Below, piece by piece: positions 48,001-60,028 of a stretch of DNA of 64,000 nt. Below the pieces are notes generated by a model that ran no database searches, had not been told where the DNA came from, and saw only the letters and a list, made by a program, of their open reading frames with translations. The translations under genes were made by a program, and so were the position numbers. This DNA is from Nymphaea colorata. Lineage: Eukaryota; Streptophyta; Magnoliopsida; Nymphaeales; Nymphaeaceae. The stretch spans positions 22,902,981 to 22,966,980 of the forward strand of contig NC_045147.1 in the NCBI RefSeq assembly GCF_008831285.2, in the 5' to 3' direction. How positions within the stretch are numbered: the first letter of the stretch is position 1; each line of letters begins with the position of its first letter.

Positions 48001-49781
48001 ACTGATTTTTTTTTAGTTTAAATTTTGACAATCCGGTAACATTGAATCTTCTTGTCGAAGTTCATCTTTTACATCAACTTGGGGAATTTGATTAACTGCC
48101 ACACTAATTTTTTATGTATCTCGTTTCTTCTTTTCGTGGTTATTGGGGTTAGGCAGATCCTTTGCCAAATTATTCAAAGAGATGATCTATAAAGTAGCTC
48201 TTGCAGCTTCAGGAAGATTTAAATGGAGGCCAGTTGTTATATGTATGGACCTCAATCTTCAACTTTATGTAGAGATTCACTAAGTCGAGCCCAGCTGTTC
48301 TAGCATGAACAGCATCATGTTGAACTTGGCTCACCGAAATGGTGGAATTAACCACGAAATGCTGAATATAGCTTCTTTTTGTACAATAATTTAACTTCAT
48401 AATAATAATAATAATATAATTATCATTTTAATGATCACCATTTTAATGATTTTGGTGGTCCTAGTGATGATGAGAACCATAATAACGAAGTACACAGTAC
48501 GCTGTCATCTCAAAGTTTCAATAGATGTGGCGAAATTGCTCGTCACATGCACATCGTGTCGTCTTATGTCGGTGTAATATTTGAAACTATTAAGCTGAAA
48601 GTGATAGTGATAAATAATATAGTGAAGATAAAGAAAAAAAAAAACCATTTATTTGGCCCAGAAAATTCAATTGATTGCTCTAGGAAATTAATGGAGTTCC
48701 ATCCGAAGAAGGGGAAATTTTTTATATGAGATTTCCAAGCGCTTGTGCTCAAACCCTAACAAAGAACATGTTAGTAATTTAGTTTTTCATGTTGCAAAAC
48801 GGAACCACTTTCATATTTTTGGACGATCTTAAATTCAAGTAAGTACTCGTTATCATTTCTTTCCAAATGAAACTCCCTTTTACAATTTGGAAAGTGTCGA
48901 TCATTTTTCTGAAATTATTTAATTAAACATTATATTAAGATATCATATAAGTTTTTTTTTATCTAAATCCTCTTCTAAATCTGCGGGTTGGTGTGGAGAA
49001 AGTAACCACTCGCCTTAAAAAAAAAATAGAAAAAATTATTTTACTGTTATCGGCTTTATATCGATATATTTATTTAAGCACAATTTTAAGAAACAAATAG
49101 CGGAAATAAGCAACTGGATAGGAGACGTTACGGACGCCACCTTTGCACGTCCGCAGACGTTACTTGATACCTATCTTTTAAATTGTGTTTAATCCCATGG
49201 AGCACCTCCTTTCTCTCAAAATTTGATGTGCTACCAGAGTCTGAAAATTGGTTCCGCCAAGAACCTCAGCATGAACAAACAACATTTGGTCTATCTAGGG
49301 GTCATCGGATTTAACCCCAAGAAATGTTTATGGATTTAACATCATGTCTCAAATGAGGTTTAAGAGTTAACAGCAACATCCTTTTTTGTTTTTTAAAAAG
49401 TTTTGATCATCAAATGGATTAATATAAGATCAGAAGGAGATGAGCCGATGTGAAGTCTTGCTTAGACGAGAAGAAAGAACCCATGGGATGGTGAACGAAC
49501 AATTTCAAATGAAATTAGTCATAAAATTAGCTACTGAAGTAGAAAAATTTAAGCGTATTGGAAGGCGGCGGGCGCTTCGGCAAATGTAGTGTAGGAGTTT
49601 TTGAAACTGCGCAGGCAATTTTCCTCGAATCCATCGTCGTTTCTTTTGCCCCCTTCCTCTTCCTTCCCTGTCAAGCAAACGATCCTCAAGCGTCGAGATC
49701 GAGCAGAGGCAGAACAATCCCCCTGTTCATACCAGTGGCTTCGTCGTCAGAGCTCCGTTCAGCAGCACCAGGGCAACAGGC
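45073..49781. other. Intergenic spacer between the WRKY and exonuclease genes
   Basis: WRKY 3' UTR-like sequence with a CT repeat (about 45278-45304), then AT-rich DNA. A minus-strand ATG frame of 128 codons (46967-47353) and a plus frame of 115 codons lacking an ATG start (47446-47793) resemble no family. The last 200 bp before 49782 are the probable leader of the exonuclease gene. Confidence 0.55.
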
Positions 49782-50456
49782 ATGAGGCGCGCCAGCACCA
49801 CCTTCGTCAGCAACAACGGTTTCCGTAATGCACCTTTTTCATCTTCGTCTTCATCGTCCCTCACAAGCACACACTGGATCAATGTGGATGGCAGAACCAT
49901 CCTGACCACCGTCACGAGCGACCCACGAGTCATAGACGACTGGTTCGGAGGGGTCATGTCGAAGACCTACCGGCGTGGCCTGGTCGTCGGTCTCGACTGC
50001 GAGTGGAAGCCCAACTTCATCCGAGGCCAGAGCGAAAACAAGGTCAGCATCCTCCAACTCTGCGTCGGCGCCAAGTGCCTCATTGTGCAACTCCTCTACC
50101 TCAACTGCTCTCAGTCGCTGACGAGGTTCCTCATGCACCCCGCCATTGTCTTCGTCGGCGTGGGGATCCAAGGCGACGTCGATAAGCTACGCCGAGACTA
50201 TGGAATCGAAGTTGGTCCACAGAGGTTCGATTTGGGGGAACTTGCGTCGTCCACGATGACTAGGTTCGACCTTCGTAATATGGGATTGAAGATCTTGGCC
50301 AGGGAGGTTCTTGGGCTCGAGATATCGAAGCCTAGGAGTATCACCTTGAGCAACTGGTCAGTGGCTGGCCTCACAGAGCGACAGATAGAGTATGCCTGCG
50401 TTGATGCGTACGTCTCGTTTGCCATCGGGATGAGGCTGCTAACGCGCCACGTCTAA
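49782..50456 (+). CDS. Werner syndrome-like 3'-5' exonuclease (DEDDy), single exon
   Basis: An intronless gene of 224 residues starts at ATG 49782. After a short Ser-rich N-terminus it is nearly all 3'-5' exonuclease domain. Motif I is GLDCEWKPN (D72, E74), motif II VGVGIQGDVDKL (D132) and motif III YACVDAY (Y204, D208). These supply the four acidic ligands and the Tyr of the DEDDy class, so activity is expected. The opening HWINVDGRTILTTVT and the LSNWSVAGLTERQIEYA stretch are typical of plant WEX-like proteins, which trim 3' ends of DNA or RNA using two metal ions. It lacks the RecQ helicase of animal WRN, as plant WEX proteins do, and is somewhat shorter than Arabidopsis WEX (about 290). 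Several related plant paralogues exist, so exact orthology is open. Overlapping ORFs on the other strand are shadows. Confidence 0.92.
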   Translation: MRRASTTFVSNNGFRNAPFSSSSSSSLTSTHWINVDGRTILTTVTSDPRVIDDWFGGVMSKTYRRGLVVGLDCEWKPNFIRGQSENKVSILQLCVGAKCLIVQLLYLNCSQSLTRFLMHPAIVFVGVGIQGDVDKLRRDYGIEVGPQRFDLGELASSTMTRFDLRNMGLKILAREVLGLEISKPRSITLSNWSVAGLTERQIEYACVDAYVSFAIGMRLLTRHV

Positions 50457-52955
50457 TGGTGATCATGTGAGACGAGTTCTACAATGGTCGCATGGGTTTT
50501 TGGGGTTCTCTGGGGAGCAAGGGATATTACATATTAGGATGTTTTGGTTTCTGAACTTTGTTTTGGTTTGGTGGTAACTCTATTACTGCAGTTTTTGTTA
50601 GTGGAGTCGAGTGGTGGATTTTTGGGAAGCTTGACGTTGAGAATGTTTGCAAAAGAGTTAAGTTCCCTTTGTAGAAAGGCAGCATTCTGTGAATGTAGGA
50701 TCAAGTAGACTATCTAATCTAATGGCGTTTATATGAGGTCTATCTATAGTTCCATGCGTTGACCTGGTTTGTTTGATCTTATCTAGTTAAAGAGTTACTA
50801 GAAAGTTTGTTTGGTTGATGAAGTGAACCTTTGTTTCCTGAAATATCTTGTTCCAGATTTAATTCCTTTCTTCATGGTTCCTGCGCTGTACAAAAAACCT
50901 TTCTTAACTGATTGCCTCTCAGTTCTATCCGTCCATTTTGAGAATCAGCTATCTAGAAATCATGGAGAAGCCAATAAACTTCCCCTAACCATTGAACTTC
51001 AGCCTGTTAAGTGCTTGCGTTTCTATGTTTTATCCTAGTCCAGTTCATTGCTTGAGTTGGCTGCCACAGACTCAACTGGTTGCAATGCAAAGCCTGCCGG
51101 GAGATGGGGCTCCCTTAACCCTTCCCATATTATTAAACAAAAAAATGAATATATATATATATATGAAATACGAGATTACAAAAATTAGCCTGGCTAAAAA
51201 AGGCTAGAAGCTCCAAAACAACAGAGGGAAACAGTTCCATACAAAAAACGTATTCGCATGAACTTTGACTAAGAAAATCTGTAAGGTTTGCAGTTCCACA
51301 AGGCACAATTTGCTGTTCCGAAAGGCATACTTTGATGTTCCTTATGATATTGAGCTTAAAGGAATGCAAGAAAAATCCTCCACATTCCACTCATTTCCAT
51401 GTTCAGCACATCTTAGGCGACCATGGACAATCTCTCCACCTCTATGTCCGATCAAGAAAACAACGGTTTGCCTATTTCCTGTTTTCAGCCTTGCTAATTG
51501 GATAATGAAATCCGCTTCCCCAAAAGAAGTCGTCTATACCAGTGGTCGTCCAGAGAGAAACTTACCTTCTTAATTGCTTCTGGCCATTTCATATTGTCAA
51601 GTAACATCTTTAAAGTCTTCCATAGACGGTTGCAAGTGCCTGCACGGGGAAAATTCACTCCATTATGAAGAAATGGCATTTCTGGATTTCCATACATGCC
51701 ATACTAGCAAAGGGAGGGAAAGATTCCAGCGTTTCTTATACAATAAGCTGCTTTAACAGAAATGACTGGTTTCAAGACAACGACGAACTTGACAGCAATA
51801 AACTGCCATGTAGTTTTGGTTCTTACACAATTGAAAAATAAATGTGAGCACATCTATTTGCTTGACTAACACCCATTTTTTGCAGCTTATTCAAATTTAA
51901 TATCCTGTCCTAAAAAACTAGGCTCTCTGGGGATGGGCCTGGTTATTCCATATTTTCAACCTCCAGTCGTCAGCCACAGATTATTTTCTTTCTGATATGC
52001 ATCTATTTGTTTATTGTCAAGCAACTTGAACTGACTAGCTTCATCAGTCTTTGTTAATCTCTTTAGGGCCTTAAATGACCTACGATTCTTCCAATTTTGA
52101 CAACCTCTGGACCGAGGAACTTCCCTTTCGGTAATACGTGGATTCCTAAGGAATGCTGGAGACTGCGGAAGATAATGCCTGATGCTTGTTAATTGATTCA
52201 AACATGCATTTATTTCAATAGTATGAGGTCTGTTGCTTGAACCAGACACAGGTACTGTTTGTTGGTATTCTATGTCCATGACAAGGTACAACAAAGATCA
52301 CAAATAATCCGAAAAATATGAAACGGACAGGCCTCTTTAGATGCAAAGTCATCCTCTGACATCACATGATGTTCATTATGCCCTTGGCAATTAGCGCGTG
52401 CGCTGCCCTCCTGAATCTGATCATTCTGGTGGGCTGTTTTTTTTCTTCGTCATCGGTAGTTTCATTCAAAATTTCAAATGCCAGAAACAAAGGGCTCCTA
52501 GACTTTTGAGACATGGACGCAGGTTTCCGCTTCTAGTAAGATCAGTCATTTGCTATTGAAAATTCATTACGGCCAACTAGGTGGCAGCGGTGAGTATCAG
52601 GTATGTTTCTTCTGCTTGATCCTCTGGTTGGTCGTCAGTGGCTCGGAGTATCAGGTATGAAGGCGTGCAAATGTGTGCTTTGCATCACCTCTTAGGACGG
52701 TAAATTGCACCCTCGTATAACGGAATCTTCCAATCTGTCACGTACCGAACCCTTCTCAAGAATTTGTTTCTGATAACTGGTAAGAGACCATCAGTGGCAA
52801 AATTCCTCTTTCGAGATGGATCTCCCAGTGGCAACTGGCAACTTCATTGCTGGCTTCTATAATGTTACTGTGTTCACTCGATACGCGTTGAAGTTGCCGT
52901 ATTCCTCTTACTTTCTGTACCTCGTCTTTTCTTCTTTCAGCTCCCTGATCATGGA
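50457..52955. other. Spacer with unconfirmed minus-strand exon-like ORFs
   Basis: The first part is probably the exonuclease 3' UTR. On the minus strand there is a 74-bp open stretch with strong splice signals at both ends (51566-51639) and an ATG frame of about 107 codons at 51956-52279. Neither matches a known family. They may be 3' UTR or downstream sequence of the minus-strand PPR gene, parts of an undescribed gene, or chance. The TA run near 51150 is a microsatellite. Confidence 0.5.
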
Positions 52956-54548
52956 TCAAACAAGAACCGTTCCTTTACAGATCTCCTCTGCCAACCGGCT
53001 CAAGTTGGAGCATACCTGAAGGGCTTGTGGGTGTGACTCGTCTCCCACTATGAACTCAGTACATGCTCCATTCACTTCAATCACGCTACAGCCAGGATTC
53101 TTCTTACAGGCACTTTTTTTCATGTCCCTCTTCACCTTTTCTGCATCATCAACCTTTCCTGTTTCATTGTAGAGGTTCATCAACGCCATGTAAAGGGCAC
53201 CGTTCTGCGGCTCATCCCTCAACAGTTGCGATGCCACTTGCCCACCAAGTTTTGCATGTCTGTGGATTCTACAGGCAGAAAAAAGTGCTCCCCAGACAGC
53301 AGCATTGGGTTCCATCGGCATGGATTCAATCAACGACAGCGCCTCCATGATCAATCCAGCTCGTCCAAGGAGATCAACCATGCAGCCATAGTGCTCAATC
53401 TTAGGTTCGATACAGAACTCAGATCTTATTCGCTCGAAGATAGATAAACCCTCCTGCACTAGGCCTGCATGGGTACACGCAGACAAAACGGCAACAAGCG
53501 TGAGGTCGTTCGGTGCAACTCCTGACCGCTTCATCTCCTCAAAAAATTGTATAGCAGTCCTTCCAAAGCCATGTGAGGCAAGGCCGGAAATCAAGGAAGT
53601 CCAAACAGTGACATCTTTGTTCCTTGCTAGTTTAAACACGAGCATTGCTCTCTCTGTGCTCCCACACTTGCAGTACATATCTATTAACGCAGAGTTAAAC
53701 CTTGTATCCAGTGTTCGATTCTTGTTCTGCACATAAGAATGAACCCATCTGCCTTGTTCTAAAGAACCAAGATGGGCACAAGCTGAAATCAGACTAACAA
53801 GAGTGGCATCATTTGGTTCGATCCCTTTCGCTTGCATCTCTCGGAACAGACCCATCGCCTGCTCGTAACAGTTGGCTTGAACATAGCCGGTAATCATCGC
53901 ACTCCAAGTAACGGCGCTTCTTTCAGGCATTTCATCAAACAACTTCCGTGCTTGTGCTACGTCCAGCGAATTAGCATACGCCGATAACAAAGTGGTCCAC
54001 GATGCAACATCTGGCTCAGAAATTTCAACAAATAATCTACGGGCATTCTCAGTTTCACCAACGACGCTGTAAACGTGAATCAAAGAATTCTTAACATACA
54101 CATTCCAATCGAATCCCGTCTTCACTGCGCGGCAGTGGATCTCTCTAGACTTGTGAATAGATAGGCTGTTAGAACATGCTTTGAGCAGGAAAGGGAAGGT
54201 GTAAGCATCAGGAGAAGCTCCTCGTCTCAGCATCTGGTTGTAAACAATGATCCCTTTGAGTGGCTGAGGAGATGATGCGTAACCTCTGATCATGGTATTC
54301 CATATATAAGTTGATGGACAGTCAATCTGGGCGAGGACCCTTCTGCCATACTCAATGGAGCATGGGTCGGTGACTGCACAGAAGGTAATGATCTTACGTA
54401 GAAAGACCTCTAATTGGAACAACCCCATGGTGAGGATATGAGCATGCAGCTGCCTCAACTCTCTCGGATTGGAAATGCAACAACTTAATGCAATAGGGGA
54501 TATGGATGCCATCTTGTTTCTGATATGTTGCTCCACAGTTGCAGCCAT
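52956..54548 (-). CDS. PLS-class pentatricopeptide repeat protein, E subgroup
   Basis: An intronless minus-strand gene of 530 residues starts at ATG 54548. A short N-terminal segment with RELRQLHAHILTMGL leads into tandem P, L and S motifs. Examples are STYIWNTMIRGYA, DAYTFPFLLKACS, SWTTLLSAYANSL, TWSAMITGYVQ and VWTSLISGLASHG. An E/E+ region follows (IEHYGCMVDLLGRAG, NAAVWGALFSACRIH, NPGCSVIEVNGACTEFIVGDESHPQ). It ends at GTVLV without a DYW domain. Such proteins bind organellar RNA, usually to specify C-to-U editing sites, and act in plastids or mitochondria; E-class members must recruit a DYW protein in trans. The N-terminus shows no clear transit peptide by eye, so the organelle is undecided. 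The lack of introns is normal for the family. A second in-frame Met (MASISP) is a possible alternative start. Confidence 0.95.
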   Translation of the reverse strand: MAATVEQHIRNKMASISPIALSCCISNPRELRQLHAHILTMGLFQLEVFLRKIITFCAVTDPCSIEYGRRVLAQIDCPSTYIWNTMIRGYASSPQPLKGIIVYNQMLRRGASPDAYTFPFLLKACSNSLSIHKSREIHCRAVKTGFDWNVYVKNSLIHVYSVVGETENARRLFVEISEPDVASWTTLLSAYANSLDVAQARKLFDEMPERSAVTWSAMITGYVQANCYEQAMGLFREMQAKGIEPNDATLVSLISACAHLGSLEQGRWVHSYVQNKNRTLDTRFNSALIDMYCKCGSTERAMLVFKLARNKDVTVWTSLISGLASHGFGRTAIQFFEEMKRSGVAPNDLTLVAVLSACTHAGLVQEGLSIFERIRSEFCIEPKIEHYGCMVDLLGRAGLIMEALSLIESMPMEPNAAVWGALFSACRIHRHAKLGGQVASQLLRDEPQNGALYMALMNLYNETGKVDDAEKVKRDMKKSACKKNPGCSVIEVNGACTEFIVGDESHPQALQVCSNLSRLAEEICKGTVLV

Positions 54549-56354
54549 CTATGCTTCCTCTCTGTCTTAGAACACCAATTGTTTAAGGATTATCTTCAAT
54601 TTGCACTCTATTGTGCGCTATTAACCATGCAAGCGTCTGAGATCGAGAGGTAGGGCCACACCCCCAAATGGCACTAAAGTGAGAAGTATAACCTGCTGGT
54701 GGAGAACTTAGCCTGGTTATCTCCACCATGATCCTCTCTTTCCATAATGCCTTAAGCCAAGAACTCCAAAATATAGATTTTTCTCCCACCAATCTAACCT
54801 TGAATTGACTGTATACAAACTTGCAAATTATATTTATGCCTTAGCACCACGGCCCGCATGCCATCATCTTCAAATAGTAACGCCACCATTTGACCTGACA
54901 GGCTGCGGTAAGCAATCTGAAAGAAGGAATATTAAGGTCACCAAATTCTCTCTCAGAGAGAGAGAGAGAGAGAGAGAGATTATTGTGGTAGGATAGTGTC
55001 ATTTCATTTGCTTGATTGAGCTTTTCCCAGATTAGGAGTGATCAGCGGAAAAAGCGGGCTTCTAATTGGCACTGGTCAGCTTCACATGAGAGAGAGAAAG
55101 GAGTCACCTAAAATCTGAAGAGAGAAACCTTTTGCTTCACCCGTTGAAACTTGAGTGAGTGAAGTCAGAAAGAAAGGGGCCACGGCCACCATGAACTTTT
55201 AGTTTGGATCTCAAAGCCGATCTACATTGGAACCAAACTTGGGATACAAAGGGTCAGGATATGGCTTTGAAGATTTTAATTTGAAAACTCTACAAAGAGG
55301 AGCTCAATTTTTTCAACGATAAGAAAAAGTTAACCTCATGAATTGCATAAAAGAAAATGCAGTCGAACGAAAGAAATTCGAAGTCAAGAGTGATTCTGTT
55401 AAGGTTTACCAAGAAGTGCCTCGTCAGGGGTGAGGCAAGGCTTTTTCCTTGCGACAGTCTCGGCGATGTAAGGGCTTTAAACCGAACAAAGTGACAAACA
55501 GCGGCGGAACAATTCCAAGATGTTCGTTTCCAACACTCAATTGAAATTGAGAACCAGTCGTGCCGGACAAAGACTTCCTGGTCTCAACTCCGAGTCAAGA
55601 GCCGCAAATGAACTCACTAAAATATTACTCCATGCCTTAAATGTTGCGACCGGAAAAGAATTGCCCATGTTTGCTTCATTTTGATCGCGAAAATAATGGC
55701 AAGGTCGGTGAACCTAAACAAATAACGTGAACAACAAATGGCAACCTTTCTGGCCGGCTTAGATTCTCTTTATCTCGAACTTTTATTCGATTTTTTCAGC
55801 TGTGCTTGCGTGACACCTTCAACCACCATAATTGCCAAAACGAAAGAAGAATACTATCTCTCTCTCTCTCTCTCTCGAAACGGTTTGAATGTGGGGTAGC
55901 TAAAGGTACTAGAAGTCTAGAAGTTCCCCTGATCTCAAACCTGAAACAGAATAAAGATACCAGATCACACCATTTCATCTTGGTTGTTGGAAAATGAGAG
56001 GCATTTTAATGCAAGCATAGTCTGTTGATGTCAGTAAATTAAAACCAGTACCATAACTCAGGTACCCACTCTTCGAGAGGAAAACTAGACTATGATGGGT
56101 TTATACCATGAAAATGTTGCGAAATAAGTTCCTTTCTTTCTCAGCTAATTTTATTCCAGGGAAAAACTGTATTATGTACATATGCACAATCACCCAGGGG
56201 AAAACTCTGTACATATGCAAAAGTTCCCGAGGAACAAACAATGGCACCCATCAGCCACTGTGATTTCTAAGGAAGTACAGAAAAGTTGCCCAAGCTGCGA
56301 TCGACATCTGCAGGAAAAACTCTCCGTCGAAAGGAACAGCTTTTCAGTGCCTTA
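54549..56354. other. Spacer between two minus-strand genes
   Basis: The PPR promoter and leader should lie in the first few hundred bases. A GA microsatellite is at about 54953-54980 and a CT run at about 55855-55876. No recognisable gene is present. The right end (about 56100-56354) is probably the 3' UTR of the membrane-protein gene. Confidence 0.55.
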
Positions 56355-58443
56355 CTAGCTTGATTCATCTATACCTGCACCTGATCTCTGCAATATGATC
56401 CCACTGCAACAAGATAAATTTGAAATTACTGCAACATCATGCTTATGAATGGAGTCCACAAAAAATCAAGAATTTATAGAGACCCAAGGCAACGGCTGCT
56501 GCAAAATGCAAAGCTTTTGTTAAATAGGAGATCGTATAAATACTATCAACAGTCACACCCTGGTCCTACTCAAGGCTTCAAAGCTTCAGAAAAGATCTAA
56601 GGATACTGCAGAAATCATTCAGGAGGATGAGTGAATGACCTCTATTACAGTATATATTGCACCTAGTATTTTCTTGAAATAAGCATTATGTATATAAGTA
56701 AAGTCCAACCATAAATTGAGGTAACTTATATTAATCATAAATAGAAGGGAGAAAAGGACTTACCTAGGAGATGCCGGAAAAGCAGTGCTTCCCACAGAGT
56801 CATTGTTGTTAAACTGGACTGATATTAAGGCTGGCCCTCTTGCCATGGCAGGAACAGGCGAACCTTGAAATTTCACACCAGAACTGTTTTGAGGGAAGGC
56901 ACCTACAATAGAAAAGCAGAAAATAACATGAGACTCAACAATATAACAAGAAGACCGGCAAGATATAAAAACTTGAATAAGTGACATTATCAAATGCATC
57001 ATCCTAATTATCACAGAGATCACACCATTTCACCTTGCTCAACATACAGTGGCAGAAAATCACAGGTTGACCAACGAAATAAAATAAAGTCCTCAATCAA
57101 TGTTAAATCCTAAATCAAAGGTCGTACAGGGTCATCTACCTGGATTGCATATGCTTTCTCTTAGGAAAAGCAAAATGATTACTCAGCCAACTTGTAAAAT
57201 GGAAAAATTGAGAGCACCACATATGCCAACGCCGAAATAAAAAGAAACCACTAAATATGTAATGACTGAAAACTGAAAGGTTTTAACCGTCTCCAAGGGG
57301 AGGTTTGAACTAGAAGATCTGGAAGTGCATGCTAACGCCTTCATTTAATACCAAGTGCAAATATCGGACAAGAGATGCACCTAAAGATAATAGCACAAAA
57401 GTAATCAGTTCATCACAAGACCATGCTTAGTAAGGTCTGAAAAAGATAGTGCCAAGAAACAGAAGGGCTACATATTCAAGGAACCCCTTTTTTTGTACAA
57501 TGAAGGATGACAGTTGAGACTGGGAACATACACATGCTCCTTGTCCAACCAACTCCCTCTCGTATTCAACCTCTAGATGCTCATCCATTTGCACCACAAA
57601 CATCTCTCTATTGCTCGGCCGTTCCAACCCAATAAACCTACCTAATTATCAAACTCTTGATGTCCTTGAATCTTTTAACCATTAAACAGTTTCTAACACA
57701 ACTATTCATCATTAGAATGAAAGTCATGAAAATTGGACCAGCAAGTAGTAAAAGGGATGCACTTCGATCAGCTGGATACAGGCTTTAGCTAAGACAAAAT
57801 TCAAACTCAAGAAACTGGAAATCGAGTACTATGTCGACAACAGTAAATGGAAACAAAACCAATATTCCCTACTAATGAGGAAAGGATAGTAATGAATACC
57901 TTCTAGTAGTACAACGAGGCAAAAGAGGATTGTGATGATCATGGCCAATAAACTACCATTTGAAGACGATCCTTTATTGGCTTTCATCCTCTTCAACGCT
58001 TTCATTCTTTCAACCCTCGCCTTCTTCAGCATTGCAAGCTCTGTGATCTGCTGGACCAACTTCTGATCTGCGGCATCCAAGGTTCGTGCTTTAGGGGGAC
58101 GTGGTGGTCTTGGAGGCTTCTTATTACTAGGTTTCCTGGATTTTTCTTTTCCATGTCCTTTCTCCATAGAATGTGGCTTAGCTTCCCCCAATTTCTTTGT
58201 CGTAAATAACTCTGGGTTTTCAACTTGAATATTTGGAGCATTAGTGGCATTGTTGCAAAAAACTACAGCATCTATTCCCTTTACAGATCCATCCAACTTC
58301 ACAAAGCCACTCCAAACTTTAACTGGTGCCTTATTTGATTGTCCATTGTCAGAAAGAGTAACCTTTGAGTTTTGCTCTGCACTATAAGCCAGACCACTCT
58401 CCAGATCTAGGATATGCTCTTCTTTTCTATCAGACTGCTCCAT
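56355..58443 (-). CDS. Conserved plant single-pass membrane protein, three coding exons
   Basis: Coding exons on the minus strand are 58443-57900, 56902-56764 and 56403-56355, giving 243 residues. The start is ATG 58443 (MEQSDRKEEHILDLESG); the frame is open to a GTG at 58464, but an acceptor at 58455 suggests a 5' UTR intron just upstream. A Pro/Lys-rich block (KPPRPPRPPKARTLD) leads to a basic, helical stretch (ADQKLVQQITELAMLKKARVERMKALKRM). One hydrophobic membrane segment follows (LLAMIITILFCLVVLLEG, about residues 165-182). The tail holds FQGSP and ISVQF and a final LQRSGAG. I know this layout as a widespread uncharacterised plant transmembrane family. By its sequence the protein has a long charged N-terminal side and a short C-terminal side. 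Exon 2 ends at a perfect GTAAGT donor. Exon 3 is short and rests on phase and splice fit. The molecular function is unknown. Confidence 0.8.
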
Positions 58444-60028
58444 AATACAGTCCTCTGTTTCCACAACAGATGATCAAAGGTTCATTCCATAAACGATATA
58501 CTCAGTTCAGAAACGGTCTGCTTCAAAACCTTCTTCTTCTAGTCTTTGCTTACAGTTGGCTAGAGTGTTCTGTGTAACTTGCTAATGCATGATCTTGACG
58601 AAAGAATTCCAAGGGTTAGAAGGGGCAGAGGCTGACCGCTCCTAACCTTTAAACTACCAAGGTTTTGAAGATTAAACCTTTTAGGAAGGAAAGTTGAGAA
58701 ACTTTTGCAAGGATAAGGAAAATGGGTGAGGTAAAGTAAACAACCTCAATGACAAAAAAGATCCCGTCCCACTTTCCGAACCGTTCCCTACATACCAGAG
58801 CTTTACACTTACAGTGAAGTAATAGGAGGACCTAACAGGTACATGCGTATACAAGTTTCAGACTGTTCAGAGAGTTTCTGAACTAGAAAGCCACGAAAAC
58901 TGTTCAAATTTACTTGAGACCAAGGCTCATATTTTGTCCAATTGAACGAGCTGTGGATCTTGAATGGTTCAAATCAGCACATATTTCTGAAACACAATCC
59001 CCAGCAGTTGAGTGGATACACAAAACCGTAAGGTGCCGAACTGACTTCAGAAACAGTTCAAGTTTTCATCAAATCTGCGCACTCAGGTACTCAAGTAAGA
59101 ACCGAATGAAAGAAGAAAACCGGTCAACTCCGTCCCAATCGAACCTCCTCCACTCCTTGTTCGTTCACTCTCTGAAATCAAGACCAGAAACTTAAATTAA
59201 CAATCCTTCAAGCACAAACCTTTGAAAAAACGAAAAAAATATGCCAACTGACGACGAGGCGAAACGACGATTTTCACCCGTAAGCATAAGACGGTTGAAC
59301 TCAAGTGGCAAATCTTTCAGAAAGAAACGCTCAGCTAGAAAAAATAACAGAATGAACCAAACGGGTTATAACCATGATTCAGAACCTCACTTTTCTGCAC
59401 TACAAAATTACACGGATGGCCTCTTGAATCAAACCACAATCCTTCACATATTTCCAACAATCATCCCTCCTCCTCCCGCATACACACTTATCACCACATG
59501 AAGCACATATAGGGTAACTTCACATAGCAAACAGTAATTCACCATCCTAAGCAGCTTCTGCTTGCATTTGAAATCGTAGCAAAACTTCTTACTTAGTTCA
59601 CTCTATCCAAGAAAAACAACACTTCACAAGGAGCAAAAATAACCCAAAAATCCAGCAAAAGGATGAGCCATGAACCCCAACGAAGTTCATACAAGAAAAA
59701 AAAAGGACCAAAATCGGAACAGAAAACAAATGCAGTTGGAAACCAGTAAAATAAACCGAGACCATAATCTTTAAACCATGGTCCCAGGCGAAAACAAGCA
59801 CAAATTATTCCCCGAGTGTACCACCGACTTAACTTCTCAACACGAAAGAAAACCCGAGATAAACATACAGAAATCAAAAGAGCCCGAAAATCCGCCACCA
59901 GCAACGGAATACTCCCAAAAGAGAACATAAGATGTGACTCCAAAAACGTAGACAAATAAGAGCATGAAATTTGCAGATCGTCAAGGAACTCAGAAATTGG
60001 AGGAGAAGAATGAGAAAGAAGAATATAC

